A stretch of DNA of 64,000 nt from NCBI GenBank assembly GCA_016892645.1, contig JAFEMX010000003.1:124001-188000 (forward strand). The letters are read 5' to 3'. The notes under the pieces are model-generated. The model saw nothing but the letters and a program-made list of their open reading frames with translations. It was not told the origin of the DNA and did no database searches. The position numbers and the translations under genes were made by a program. The stretch's first letter is position 1; each line of letters begins with the position of its first letter. Positions 1-9,800 of the stretch are shown in pieces. Source of the DNA: Micrococcaceae bacterium RIT 802 (lineage in GTDB: Bacteria > Actinomycetota > Actinomycetes > Actinomycetales > Micrococcaceae).

Positions 1-1
1 G

Positions 2-313
2 CCCTCCGGCGATCCGGTGACCGTCGCCGATGCCGCCGATCTGCCCGTCGGGTCCATGGTCAATGTGGCCCGGGAGGGAACCAAGGACGCCTACCTGCTC
101 TACCGCCAGGACGAGAAAACCGTGTTGGCCTACACCTCGGTCTGCACGCATGCCGGATGCCGGGTGGGCCCGGGTGAAGGAGATTTCCATTGCCCGTGCC
201 ACGACTCGCATTTCAGCGCGGATGACGGCACGGCCACCGCGGGGCCGGCCCGGGGCGCCCTGACCCGGTATGCCGCGGAGATCTCCGACGGGAAGATCCT
301 GCTCTACCCGTAG
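2..313 (+). CDS. Rieske [2Fe-2S] protein, 5' end outside the window
   Basis: The reading frame is open from the first bases, so the N-terminus lies upstream of the window. An internal GTG at 17 exists but is not needed as a start. The two Rieske cluster-binding motifs are visible: CTHAGC (Cys and His of the first loop) and CPCH followed by DSHF (second loop). The canonical second loop is CPCHGS, so Asp replaces the usual Gly here. The domain resembles the small Rieske proteins that transfer electrons in oxygenase or respiratory contexts. The next gene is a paralog with very similar spacing and a matching C-terminal LTRYAA segment, which points to a tandem duplication. The partner redox enzyme is not visible in this window. 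Confidence 0.85.
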   Translation, partial: PSGDPVTVADAADLPVGSMVNVAREGTKDAYLLYRQDEKTVLAYTSVCTHAGCRVGPGEGDFHCPCHDSHFSADDGTATAGPARGALTRYAAEISDGKILLYP

Positions 314-358
314 CGCCAGCCCCTCGCGGTGGCGGCTCCCCGGTGCCACAATGGCCCC

Positions 359-787
359 ATGGAACAGTTCACAGCCCAATTGACGGGACGCCGGGCAGTC
401 CTGGGAGGATCACTGGCGCTTGGCACCGGTGCGGCCTTGGCGGCGTGCGGCGGAGGGAACAAGACCGAGCCCGTACCGGAACCGAGCGGGACGCCGACGA
501 AGGCCACGACGACCGCCGACCTGAAGGTCGGGGCGAGCGCCTCGGTGGCGGTCAAGGGCGACAACTACCTGCTCTGGCGCAAGGACGAGAACACCGTTTA
601 TGCCTACACTGCGGTCTGCACGCACCAGGGCTGCACGGTGGGATTGGGCAAGACGGACTTCAAATGCCCCTGCCATGGGTCGGAGTTCTCCCACGAGGAT
701 GGATCACGGGTCGCCGGTCCGGCGAAGAAGCCGTTGACCCGCTACGCGGCGGCCATCCAGGGCAAGGACGTGATGATCTACCTCTGA
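359..787 (+). CDS. Rieske [2Fe-2S] protein, probable Tat-exported lipoprotein
   Basis: A 142-residue protein. The N-terminus has a twin-arginine pair (RR) followed by a hydrophobic stretch ending in a lipobox LAAC, so it is probably folded with its cluster in the cytoplasm, exported by Tat and lipid-anchored outside the membrane. A Thr/Pro-rich linker follows, then the Rieske domain with CTHQGC and CPCHGSEF, the standard ligand pattern. The ATG at 359 is preferred over an in-frame GTG at 329 because the signal peptide begins there. There is no clear ribosome binding site; a CACAAT hexamer six bases before the ATG could support leaderless transcription. It lies 46 bases after the preceding Rieske gene. 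Electron donor and acceptor are unknown. Confidence 0.88.
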   Translation: MEQFTAQLTGRRAVLGGSLALGTGAALAACGGGNKTEPVPEPSGTPTKATTTADLKVGASASVAVKGDNYLLWRKDENTVYAYTAVCTHQGCTVGLGKTDFKCPCHGSEFSHEDGSRVAGPAKKPLTRYAAAIQGKDVMIYL

Positions 788-794
788 CCCGCTG

Positions 795-1532
795 TCAGCG
801 GCGCACGCCGTGGAGCAGGAAGTCCGCGTTCGCCGGCTCCAACCCGGCGATGGCCTCCCAGCCGGCGGACCCGGCCTGGTCCTGTACCGGAACCGAAGGG
901 GTTCCATCCCACTCGCTGGCGACCACCACACCATCGACGGCCCAATGGCTGGCCTGCCGGATGCCGTTGACCTCCCGGTCATAGCGCAGGATCCTTCCGG
1001 GGGCCTCGACGCCGGCGAGGACGTAGGGCGGCGGAGCAGGGTCTTCGACGGCCGTCAACCGGGTGTCCAGCGGGGCGCCGGTTTCGTCGTCGACCGCGGT
1101 CCACGACGCCTCGCGCGTCCCGGAGGAGACGAGGCGGCCCAGGATCAGGTACTCGCCGTAGCCCGGCAGCGTGCCGGCGGGAACCTGCCGGGTCAGGCCC
1201 GGCGGCAGTTCGCGTTCGTCGCGGGTGCGAATCGTCGTCCCCACGACCGGTAGGCTTCCGGTGTGGGTCCAGCTGGCGGGATTGTGGAGCAGGACCGGCT
1301 CGGCCATCCCCGTGGCGTGGAACCAGCTCAGATCCCAGTCGATGCCCGGGACGAAACGGATGCGCGATTCGGCCAGGTAGGTTCCGTCAGCGCCCTCGAG
1401 CGCGACGCGGGTCAACAACACCGAGTACTTCCAGACGCGGCGCAACGCACCGATGCGCTGGCCGCTGCCTCCGAAAACCTCCCAGCGTTCGAAGTCCGGC
1501 GTCGCGTCGAGCAGCTCCCGCGGCGTGGACAT
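795..1532 (-). CDS. conserved protein of unknown function (245 aa)
   Basis: No family is recognised. The protein is soluble, with no signal peptide or membrane segment, and is rich in Trp and in alternating beta-type segments, with a C-terminal half that reads like a small ligand-binding or lipocalin-like fold; that is inference only. The ATG at 1532 is preceded by an AAGGGGG ribosome binding site. It begins 11 bases after the aldo/keto reductase stop and is probably co-transcribed with it. The gene converges with the Rieske pair; only seven bases separate the two stop codons. Confidence 0.7.
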   Translation of the reverse strand: MSTPRELLDATPDFERWEVFGGSGQRIGALRRVWKYSVLLTRVALEGADGTYLAESRIRFVPGIDWDLSWFHATGMAEPVLLHNPASWTHTGSLPVVGTTIRTRDERELPPGLTRQVPAGTLPGYGEYLILGRLVSSGTREASWTAVDDETGAPLDTRLTAVEDPAPPPYVLAGVEAPGRILRYDREVNGIRQASHWAVDGVVVASEWDGTPSVPVQDQAGSAGWEAIAGLEPANADFLLHGVRR

Positions 1533-1543
1533 GGTGCGCCCCC

Positions 1544-2572
1544 TTAGAAGAGGGCCACCTTCGGCTCGCGCGGGAAGATCCGGTCCAGTTCGGCCAGGTC
1601 CTCGGCGGTCGGCTTCCAGGAGGCCGCCGCGGCATTTTGCCGGACCTGCTCGATCCGCGTGGCCCCGGCGATGACGCTGGAGACCGGCGACTGGGCTGCC
1701 AGCCAGGAGAAGGCGACCTGGACGGGGGTGAGGTCACGGGCCGCGGCGAAATCGCCCAAGGCCCCGAGCTGGTCGAAGTCGGCCTTCTCCAGCAGGTTCT
1801 GGCGCGAATGGGTCAGCCGGCTGCCCTCGGGTGCCCGGCCGGCTGAGTACTTGCCGGTGAGCAGCCCGTTGGCCAGCGGGAAGTAGGGCAGCACGCCCAG
1901 CCCATAGGCGGCGGATGCCGGCAGGACCTCGAGCTCGGCACGGCGGTCCAGCAGGTTGTAGTGGTTCTGGCTGGAGACGAATCGCGTGTACCCGCCGGAG
2001 CGTGCGGTGAATTCCGCCTCGGCGATCTGCCAGCCGGCCCGGTTGGAGTGCCCGACATAGCGGACCTTGCCGGAGGCGACCAGGTCGTCCAGTGCGGCCA
2101 GCGTCTCGTCGATCGGGGTGAGCGGGTCAGGGGTGTGGAACTGGTACAAGTCGATGTAGTCGGTGCCCAGCCGGCCCAGGGAGGCCTCCACGGCGCGCAT
2201 GATGTAGCGCCGGGACCCGCGGGCGTCGAAGTCGCGGCCGTTGGCACCGGCGGTGTCCATGCCGAACTTGGTGGCGACGATGACATCGTCGCGGTGGCCG
2301 CCGAGGGCCTTGCCGAGCCGGGACTCGGAGAGGCCGGGCTCGCGGCCGTAGGTGTCGGCGGTGTCGAACAGCGTGATGCCGGCGTCCAGGGCGGCATGCA
2401 CGACGGCGTCGGTTCCCTCCTGGGTCTCGGTGGCGGTTCCGCTGCGGCCGAGGTTGTTGCACCCCAGGCCGACCACCGAGACCGTGAGCCCGGACCGGCC
2501 GAGCCGGCGGTATTCCATCTCGGGATGCGCATCCGGGGCGGTGCCGCGGGTGGAGTTGCTGGCGTTGCTCAC
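1544..2572 (-). CDS. aldo/keto reductase (YghZ-like)
   Basis: A 342-residue NADPH-dependent oxidoreductase of the aldo/keto reductase TIM-barrel family. The N-terminus carries the RRLGRSGL and VGLGCNN motifs. The catalytic tetrad is readable: Asp and Tyr in FDTADTYG, Lys in VATKFG, His in YQFHTPD. The C-terminal part holds the usual NADP-binding region (SVIAGATR). The sequence is closest in style to the YghZ/Kv-beta branch that reduces L-glyceraldehyde 3-phosphate or methylglyoxal, but the substrate cannot be read. The start is taken as GTG at 2572 with GAAAGGA upstream; an ATG at MEYRRLG (2518) is an alternative. Confidence 0.88.
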   Translation of the reverse strand: MSNASNSTRGTAPDAHPEMEYRRLGRSGLTVSVVGLGCNNLGRSGTATETQEGTDAVVHAALDAGITLFDTADTYGREPGLSESRLGKALGGHRDDVIVATKFGMDTAGANGRDFDARGSRRYIMRAVEASLGRLGTDYIDLYQFHTPDPLTPIDETLAALDDLVASGKVRYVGHSNRAGWQIAEAEFTARSGGYTRFVSSQNHYNLLDRRAELEVLPASAAYGLGVLPYFPLANGLLTGKYSAGRAPEGSRLTHSRQNLLEKADFDQLGALGDFAAARDLTPVQVAFSWLAAQSPVSSVIAGATRIEQVRQNAAAASWKPTAEDLAELDRIFPREPKVALF

Positions 2573-2627
2573 GTCGGTGGGTCCTTTCGGTGGATCTTCG
2601 GTGGCCGTGCGGTGGTGGCTTGTGCGC

Positions 2628-3200
2628 TCAGGAGAGCGAGAAACGGCCCTTGGGCGGCATCGGGTGCTTCTGCTTCGCGGCGTCCGGCTCTGCGTGGGGC
2701 GCCACGCCGATGGAGAGCTTCGTGAAGTCGAGCTTGGCCTGGCGGATGCACACGGCGATGGCGGTGACCGCCTTGGCCGGTTCCGGTGACAGGATGCGGA
2801 TGTTGAGCTTGCGGGGGGCGAAATCGCTGGATTCGACGGTTCCCAGTCCGCGCCACGCCAGGTGTCCTCGGAGTGCCTCGACGGCCTTGTCGCGCAGATA
2901 CTCGTCACGCTGCGTGCCCTCGGTGGACTTGAGCGCATACTGGGCGATCACCCACGACTGTTCGGCGTCCGTCAGTTCGGCGTAGCCATCCTCGGCGCAC
3001 TGCTGGCCGAAGGCCTCCATGAGGGCTGCCCCCTTGCCGGCGTCCACGTCCACCGCCTGCTGGGTGGTCGACTGGTGGCCCACGGTCCCGTGGTTGACCA
3101 CGAACTGGCCGGTCGGTTCGCCGTCGGCCTGTTCGAACCAGGCCTCGCGGAACTGCAGGACCCCGTCGTCGTCGCGGCGGTAGGTGCGCTGGATGGGCAT
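2628..3200 (-). CDS. conserved hypothetical protein (190 aa)
   Basis: No function recognised. The protein is acidic in the N-terminal half, has no signal peptide or membrane helix, and ends in a Pro/Lys tail. It begins MPIQRTYRRDDDG and has a central helical region with a QSWVIAQYALKS stretch. The ATG at 3200 is preceded by GGAGAA. It lies 78 bases after the DUF402 gene and 55 bases before the aldo/keto reductase, all on the same strand, so it is plausibly part of that operon. Confidence 0.7.
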   Translation of the reverse strand: MPIQRTYRRDDDGVLQFREAWFEQADGEPTGQFVVNHGTVGHQSTTQQAVDVDAGKGAALMEAFGQQCAEDGYAELTDAEQSWVIAQYALKSTEGTQRDEYLRDKAVEALRGHLAWRGLGTVESSDFAPRKLNIRILSPEPAKAVTAIAVCIRQAKLDFTKLSIGVAPHAEPDAAKQKHPMPPKGRFSLS

Positions 3201-3278
3201 GGGTTCTCCTGGGGTCTGGCGTGGGCGTTCTCGCGGGCCGCGCTGCCCCCGGTATCCGGCGGCGGCGCGGTGCAGCAT

Positions 3279-3866
3279 CTAGCCTACTGCCTGCTCGATG
3301 AGGCGGCGTCCGCGCACGAACCAGCCGTCCGCGGTGGCACCGAATGGTTCGTCGCCGTCGAGGACCCGGGTCAGCAGGTCATCGGCGGCGGCCTGCAGGC
3401 GCCGGACCAGGGGTGCGGGGTAGCCCATGGAGCGGGCGTGTTCGGCGAATTCGTCCTCGTCGTCGAGGTAGACGCCGCGGGTGGTGGAGCGGACGACGTC
3501 GAGGTCCATGTCGACGGAGTTGAACTCCCAGCCGGCAGGTTTCAGCGGCCGCCACCCCAGGTTGCAGGACACGTCGATGTAGAGGCGGACGTCCGCCGGG
3601 TGCGTGTCGTCGTAGCAGGTGGCGACCCAGTCCCCGGCATGGGGGAAGAGGCAGACGGCGTCCGACTCCGCGGCGAACCCTGCGCCGGGCCGGGAGACCA
3701 GAGATCCCTGCGGTTGGATGACCCAGTGGCCCTGGCGATCCGCGCCCAGGTACCGACCGGGGACGACCCAGTGGGCACCGCCGTCGTACTTCCAGGCGCG
3801 GGCGATCACGAAGTCTCCCTCCGCGATGCCCTCCGGCGACGCCGCCAGCCCCTGCGGCAGGCTCAC
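3279..3866 (-). CDS. DUF402 domain protein (FomD-like)
   Basis: A 195-residue protein whose C-terminal half matches the DUF402 pattern: [13 protein letters not shown] followed by [10 protein letters not shown] and a conserved MGYP. Characterised relatives are FomD, which hydrolyses a cytidylyl intermediate in fosfomycin biosynthesis, and Ntdp/YgaC nucleoside tri/diphosphatases; acidic residues bind divalent metal. No fosfomycin genes are nearby, so a housekeeping nucleotide phosphatase is more likely. The GTG start overlaps the dxs stop codon (GTGA), so translation is coupled to dxs. Confidence 0.75.
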   Translation of the reverse strand: MSLPQGLAASPEGIAEGDFVIARAWKYDGGAHWVVPGRYLGADRQGHWVIQPQGSLVSRPGAGFAAESDAVCLFPHAGDWVATCYDDTHPADVRLYIDVSCNLGWRPLKPAGWEFNSVDMDLDVVRSTTRGVYLDDEDEFAEHARSMGYPAPLVRRLQAAADDLLTRVLDGDEPFGATADGWFVRGRRLIEQAVG

Positions 3867-5830
3867 AGCCGGGGGATCTGGCCGGTGGGCAGCTCCTGGC
3901 CGGGGAGCGGGCGGGCGAAGGGGACCTTGGTGCCCAGGACCTGGGCCAGCGTGTCCTGGGCGATCTGGTTGGCGGTCAGGCCGACGCGTTCCAGGACCTG
4001 GTTGCGGGAGCCGTGCTGGAGGAACTCGACGGGCAGGCCCACCTCGTTCAGCGCGGTGTCCACGCCGGCTGCACGCATTTCCTGGCGAATCCGCGAGCCG
4101 ACTCCCCCGGCCTTCACGCCGTCCTCGATGCACACCACGATGCGGTGGCGGGCGGCCAGGCCGATGATGGAGCGGGCCACCGGCAGCACCCAGCGCGGAT
4201 CCACGACGGTGGAGGTGACGCCCTGCGCCTCGAGCCGGCCGGCCACGTCCAGCCCGAGCGCGGCCATCGACCCGACGGCGACGATCAGCACGTCCTTCTC
4301 GCCTTCCCCGCGGCGGGCCAGGACGTCGACGCCGTCGTGCAGGCGTTCGATGGCCTCGAGTTCGGCCCCGACGCTGCCCTTGGAGAAGCGCAGCACGGTC
4401 GGTGCGTCGTTGATGGCGACGGCCTCGCGCAGTTCCTCGCGCAGCCGGGTGGCGTCGCGGGGGGCGGCCAGGGCCAACCCGGGTACGGACTGCAGCAGCG
4501 CCAGGTCCCACATGCCGTGGTGGCTGGGCCCGTCGGGCCCGGTGACCCCGGCCCGGTCCAGCACGATGGTCACGCCGGCGCGGTGCAGGGCCACGTCCAT
4601 GAGCAGCTGGTCGTAGGCCCGGTTCAGGAAGGTGGCGTAGAGGGCGACCACGGGGTGCAGTCCCCCGAAGGCCATGCCGGCGGCGCTGGTCAGCGCGTGT
4701 TGTTCGGCGATGCCGACGTCGATGACGCGCTCGGGGTGGCGTTCGGCCATGGCGGAGAGCCCGACGGGGATGAGCATGGCACCGGTGACGGTGACGATGT
4801 CCTCGCGCTCGTCGGCGATGTGGGAGATCTCCTCGCCGAAGACGGACGTCCACGATTGGGCGCCGGGCCGTTCGACCGGTTCACCGGTCTCGGGGTCGAT
4901 CACGCCGACGGAGTGCATCTGGTCCGCCATGTCGGCCAGCGCCGGCGGGTAGCCGCGGCCCTTCTCGGTCAACGTGTGCACGATCACCGGGCCCTCGTAG
5001 TTGCGGGCCTGCTGCAGCGCCTCCTCGACGGCGACGAGGTTGTGCCCGTCGATCGGACCGATGTACTTCATGCCCAGGTCCTCGAAGAGCCCCTGCGGCG
5101 CCCACCAGTCCTTGATGCCCTTCTTGGTGGCGTGCAGCGACTTGTAGGTGAACCGGCTGAGTCCCCCGCCCTGCTGCAGGCGGTCCTTCCACCGGGTGAG
5201 CGTGTCCTCGTACACCGGGTGGGTGCGCACCTTGTCCAGGGTGCGCTGGCGCAACCCGGCGAGCTGCTCGGCCAGCCCGCCGATGGTCGGGGCGTAGGAG
5301 CGCCCGTTGTCGTTGACCACGATGACGACCCGGCGGTGCGGGTCCGCGGCGATGTTGTTCACGGCCTCCCAGGCCATGCCCCCGGTCAGGGCGCCGTCGC
5401 CGACGACGGCGACGACGTAGCGGTCCCCTTCCCCGGCGAGCTTGCGGGCCCGCGAGATGCCCTCGGCCCACGACAGCGAGGACGAGGCGTGGGAGGACTC
5501 CACGATGTCGTGCACCGATTCGGTGCGGTCGGGGTACCCGGCCAGCCCGCCCTGTTGGCGCAGCGTGGAGAAGTCCTGGCGCCCGGTGACGAGCTTGTGC
5601 ACATAGGACTGGTGGCCGGTGTCGAACACGACCGAGTCGCGGGGGGAATCGAAGACGCGGTGGATGCCCAGCGTCAGTTCCACGACGCCGAGGTTCGGGC
5701 CCAGGTGCCCGCCCGTCTGGGAGACGTTGGCGACCAGGAAGGTGCGGATCTCCTCCGCGAGCTCCTGTAGCTGCGGCATGCTCAGGCCACGCAGGTCGCG
5801 TGGCTCGTGGATGCTCTCAAGCAGTCCCAT
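3863..5830 (-). CDS. dxs: 1-deoxy-D-xylulose-5-phosphate synthase
   Basis: A 655-residue thiamine-diphosphate enzyme that condenses pyruvate and glyceraldehyde 3-phosphate, the first step of the MEP isoprenoid pathway. Visible motifs: [13 protein letters not shown] and [10 protein letters not shown] near the N-terminus, the ThDP-binding [16 protein letters not shown], and in the second domain DVGIAEQHA and the [16 protein letters not shown] segment. Length is normal for the family. The ATG at 5830 has AAGGACG upstream; a longer in-frame extension to 5863 lacks such support. It heads the minus-strand run with DUF402 overlapping its stop. Confidence 0.97.
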   Translation of the reverse strand: MGLLESIHEPRDLRGLSMPQLQELAEEIRTFLVANVSQTGGHLGPNLGVVELTLGIHRVFDSPRDSVVFDTGHQSYVHKLVTGRQDFSTLRQQGGLAGYPDRTESVHDIVESSHASSSLSWAEGISRARKLAGEGDRYVVAVVGDGALTGGMAWEAVNNIAADPHRRVVIVVNDNGRSYAPTIGGLAEQLAGLRQRTLDKVRTHPVYEDTLTRWKDRLQQGGGLSRFTYKSLHATKKGIKDWWAPQGLFEDLGMKYIGPIDGHNLVAVEEALQQARNYEGPVIVHTLTEKGRGYPPALADMADQMHSVGVIDPETGEPVERPGAQSWTSVFGEEISHIADEREDIVTVTGAMLIPVGLSAMAERHPERVIDVGIAEQHALTSAAGMAFGGLHPVVALYATFLNRAYDQLLMDVALHRAGVTIVLDRAGVTGPDGPSHHGMWDLALLQSVPGLALAAPRDATRLREELREAVAINDAPTVLRFSKGSVGAELEAIERLHDGVDVLARRGEGEKDVLIVAVGSMAALGLDVAGRLEAQGVTSTVVDPRWVLPVARSIIGLAARHRIVVCIEDGVKAGGVGSRIRQEMRAAGVDTALNEVGLPVEFLQHGSRNQVLERVGLTANQIAQDTLAQVLGTKVPFARPLPGQELPTGQIPRL

Positions 5831-5890
5831 GCGGGGTCGTCCTTTCGCTGCCGGGAAGATCATTCCATCGTACTGCCGCCGCCCGCGGGA

Positions 5891-6553
5891 TCACGAGTCG
5901 ACGGGCACCGCGGCATCCAGCCCCAGGAAGGAGGCCACGCCGTCGTGCCCCTCGACCCCCAGGGTCCAGGCCGGACGGCGGAGCCGGTCGGGATCCAGCC
6001 GGAGGAGTTGCACGTCCTGCGCACTGCCGCCCCACGACTTGCGGGTGGTCCCGTTGGGCAGGTAGCCGACGCCCCGGGAGACCCCCAGCGACGCGAGGTT
6101 CCAGCTGGCGGCCTCCGACTCCGCGATCTCGGCACCGAGGTGGTCGAAGGCATAGAGCACGACGGCGGTGCGCATCTCGGTGCCGATCCCCCGGCCCTGC
6201 ACCGATTGCCGGAGCCAGGAACCGGTGGACACGGTGCGCAGCGTGGCGAACTCCACGGCCACCAGATCCTGCATGCCCACCAGCTCCCCCTCGTGCCAGA
6301 CGCCAAAGGGCAGCGTCCTCTGTGCGGCCGTGGTCTGCGCCCGGGTCCGCCAGACGTGCACGGCCATGTTCGCCGGGAGTTCAGCGTCCGGCACGGCCGT
6401 CCAGGGGAAGGAGAAGGGACTGCGTGCCGGGTCGTGGATGCCGGATTGGGCCGCGGCGACGAAGGCGGGGATGTCCACGTCGGTGATCGGGCGCAACACC
6501 AACCGCGGGGTGGTCAGGCGCAGGTCGAAGAGCGGCCACGTGGTGGCTTCCAT
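5891..6553 (-). CDS. GNAT family N-acetyltransferase (RimJ/RimL-like)
   Basis: A 220-residue acetyltransferase. It opens with LTTPRLVLRPITDVDI, typical of the RimJ/RimL branch that acetylates protein N-termini or small amines, and has the acetyl-CoA pyrophosphate loop QSVQGRGIGTEM about residue 118, then ASWNLASLGVSRGVGY in the C-terminal part. The substrate is unknown. The start ATG at 6553 has no Shine-Dalgarno; a TACACT hexamer lies six bases upstream, suggesting a leaderless message. It lies 60 bases upstream of dxs, so it may share that transcript. Confidence 0.88.
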   Translation of the reverse strand: MEATTWPLFDLRLTTPRLVLRPITDVDIPAFVAAAQSGIHDPARSPFSFPWTAVPDAELPANMAVHVWRTRAQTTAAQRTLPFGVWHEGELVGMQDLVAVEFATLRTVSTGSWLRQSVQGRGIGTEMRTAVVLYAFDHLGAEIAESEAASWNLASLGVSRGVGYLPNGTTRKSWGGSAQDVQLLRLDPDRLRRPAWTLGVEGHDGVASFLGLDAAVPVDS

Positions 6554-6896
6554 CCGTCGAGTGTACGGGCCACCGACTGCCGCTCCACGCGGCGCGCAGG
6601 TCGGGGCGTACGCTCACCACACGAGGGAGACACGGGGCCGCGATCGTCCAGGGCCCGCGCAGGCGTCCAACGTGTGAGCGGGGACGATGCCTGGCATGCG
6701 CCGAGACGCCGGGCACTTTGCATCCCCGTCGTCCCACCGCCTCCCGCTCCACGATGCTCAGACGTACTTCGAGACATTCCGGGAGTAACCGAAAGGCGAG
6801 AGGGGACTGACCCGTCGATGCCTCTCCCGTGTGGCGTCTATGGTCGAGGCCACACGATTGGCGGGCGTGTGGACGTAGCATCGGCCGCTACCCGTA
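6554..6896. other. gene-free region downstream of the KAP gene
   Basis: These 343 bases lie between the GNAT start and the KAP NTPase stop. I see no convincing gene, tRNA or flanking direct repeat. An imperfect hairpin with seven-base arms (GTGTGGC/GCCACAC) at 6829-6855 could end KAP transcription, but it has a 13-base loop and no U-tract. Base composition shifts toward that of the KAP gene, so this may be one edge of an inserted segment. Confidence 0.4.
6560..6565 (-). promoter_or_regulatory. putative -10 hexamer, leaderless GNAT gene
   Basis: TACACT on the minus strand ends six bases before the ATG at 6553, and no ribosome binding site is present. No convincing -35 is visible. One of several genes in the window with this geometry. 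Confidence 0.35.
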
Positions 6897-9800
6897 TCAA
6901 CCGTCGAAATCGAGGCGTTTGGACTTGCCGAAGAAGTTTGTCGTGGTCGTGTAACCGAGGGCGGGCAGTACGACGAGCGCTTTGTCTTCCAGGCTTCTGG
7001 TGCCAGCGACTGCCGTCTTGACGCGTGCGCCCAGTGCGCCCTTAATCCGCGGCGGAAGGGGGTTCGCGACGCTGCTGAGGGCGTTGAGTGCGAGTTCGGC
7101 TGCTCCCCCGTTGCCGCTGTTGGTCTTTAGATCCAAAAGCCCATAGATGATCGTCTCGACGAGTCGGCGTCGTATCGAGTTGTCATGGATGCTCGCCTTA
7201 CCCCACAGTGTAATGACGGCCTGTCGTTGTGCGTTGTTCGTCGCGGCTGAGAAACGATTGATGAGCAGGTCGGCGACCTCCGACTCGTCGGCGTTTGCAA
7301 TGCCGACGACGTCCAGTACCGCGTCGTTTGGGACATCCGTGTCGGCTGCAGCGAGGTACTTGTCGAGTAGCCCGCGGTGCTGCTCAGTTGTCCAACTTTC
7401 TTGCACCCTGTGGGCGGCGCTGGTGAGTTCGGATGCGTGCGCATTGGCTCGCCGCAGGGGGTCGTAGACGGCCGCGAAGTCTTCGGGCTCCGGCTCGGTG
7501 AGTTCGAGCCAGAGTGCCGTGGCATGAACCGCACGGTGTTCGTAGTTGTACGTGACGTCGGACATGGTCTCCGCTGTTGGCAGGTCGGTTGGACGGACGC
7601 GCCTTGGGCCTGCTGCCATGGCGAGTTCAAGCGGTATGGCAACATGTCCGAGGTCGTCGAGCCATTCGCTGTTTGCTGCTTCGGCGAGTAGCCCCTGAAC
7701 CTCATGGTCTTCCAATTCATCGGCGGACGCGCGTACGGCTTCGGTACCGTTCTCGATCAGGTATTGGTGCAGGACGTCATCGACATCGACGGGTGCGAGC
7801 GACTCTGCGAGGGTGTCCTGTAGGGAGTGTGCGACAGCGGACAGGATCTCGGCGTAGTCAAGGACCCGTGCATCGGCGAACAACCGTGCCCGGTCTAGGA
7901 TGTCGCGGCGTTCGCCTGCTTCGTCTGTGCTCGTGACGGGGTTCTCGACGAGTTCAAGCACGTCGTGATTCAGGTTCGGAGTGCGCCCTTCAGGAAGGTT
8001 GGTGATCAGCGGCGTGAGCGCGTCGAGGGCGGCGCGCGTGCTGTCGAGGTCAGCCTTGTCGTTCCATGCCTTTGCCACAAGCTTGGCTAGTGGCTCGGTG
8101 TGGGCTGCGGTCATGGCTGAGGGGACTAAGCGGGTGAGCCAGTCGCTCCAGTTGCTGAGGACTCGGTAATAGGTCCCCTTAAGGACACTTGTCGCGAGGC
8201 CAGGTTCGCTGATGGGTTCTGTCTTGCCGAGCAGCCGGAGCGCGGCATGACGAGCGTCCTGGGCGTTGACTACCAGGAGGAGGCGTAGCACCAGATGCTG
8301 GACCGGTGTTTCACGAACACCCGCCTCGTTTGCGAGAGCGTCGAGCACAGCCTTGGGGTTGAACTGTTCGGGCTCGGGCTCCTCGGTCGCCGTAGTCGCT
8401 GCGTTCCTTTGGGCGGCGGCAGTCGCGCCCGCCGTTTTTGCGGCGGCCTTCTGCTTGGTAGTCCATTCGGTGTGGCTTCGCGCCGCCTCCTGGGCAAGCG
8501 CGGAGATGCGGGCCTGGGTTGCCGTGATGACCTTGATGAGGCCGTCGTCGGCAAGTTCGAACAGGCGAGCGATCGTTGAAGGACCGGTCGGTGACACGAC
8601 GCGGGCGGACAGGTAGTCGGCCACGACCGCTGGCGCGGCGTCGAGCGCGAGTGCTGCGTCTTCGAAGAAGAAGTCTGGGGTCGTGAAGCCGGGGCGCATA
8701 ATCGTCGCGATGACACGGCGGCGCAGTGCTGATGCGCTTGCCTCGGACCCGACCTTGGCGAGTGCCCACGCACTTGTGGCCGTGTCTTCGTCGAGGAAGT
8801 CGTTGGTGTCGTCTTCGAGGACGCAGATTGCTTCGGCGACGGTATCGGCCACCCTGGCAACGGGAAGGTCTGGTTCGGCCTCCGTGAGCAGCAGGAAGGA
8901 CCGCGCCGCGTTGGGCCCACTGAGCCCAGCACCTGTCCGGATTTGGTTTGTCAGAACCCGTAAGACACCTTCCTGTTCTGTGTCTTCGAGCCCATCGACA
9001 AGGCGTTGCAGAGTCTCGATGTCCGCATCCTCTGCGGCGCGCTCGACCGCGAGCGCCAGTTCACCGTCCAACCCGAAGACTGTTCCGGTGCTCTGCATGT
9101 GGATGACGTCGCGGGACGGACCCCGAACCTGACGGGTCCGGCTCAGATAGTTGAGAAGTTGCTTGTTGTGCGCCGTGCCGATCTGAGTGGCGCGGGTGCC
9201 GGCCTCGTCATCGCTGTCGGGGTCGTCGTCGACAAGAACGGCGCTCGGGGCGGCACTCTCAAGTGCGTAGGACTTGGCGAGTGCAGTGGAGCGGGCTGAG
9301 GTACCTGCGGGCAATTCCGCGTTTGGGTCCCGAATTAGTTGAAGCACGAGGGCGGGAAGGTTGGCATCGACTTCGAGGTGTCGAGCGAACAGCGGGAACT
9401 CCACTCGAAGGCACACAAGCCGCGCGATCGCGGCTGCGTTCATACGCGGGTCTTCGGCGAGGAGGTCGGTTTCGTGGCGTTCTTGGGCAAGGCGGTACGT
9501 CAGCGCGAAGGTGTTGAGCAGGTGCTTCACGCGTCGAGGACTGGCGACATGGGTGGGGATCAGGACCGAGAGCACGTACTCGCGGTTGATCCCTGCCCAC
9601 AAACCTTCGCGGTTCTCGACGAGGCTTGTCGCGTACCTACTGATGCTCTGGGTGAGTAGTGGCGGCAGGCTTAGTTGGTATTGGAAGACCTTGTCCAAGT
9701 ATGCGCTACCGGTGCTGTAGTAGGGATTGGCATCGTCAGCGGGAGTCTCCTGTTTGGCGGCTCGGGTGAGAGCTCCCTCCAGCACGTTCTGGTCGGCGGC

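Noticed and set aside
6829-6855. Hairpin downstream of the KAP gene as a terminator
   Set aside because: Seven-base arms with a 13-base loop and no U-tract; too weak to list as a separate feature.
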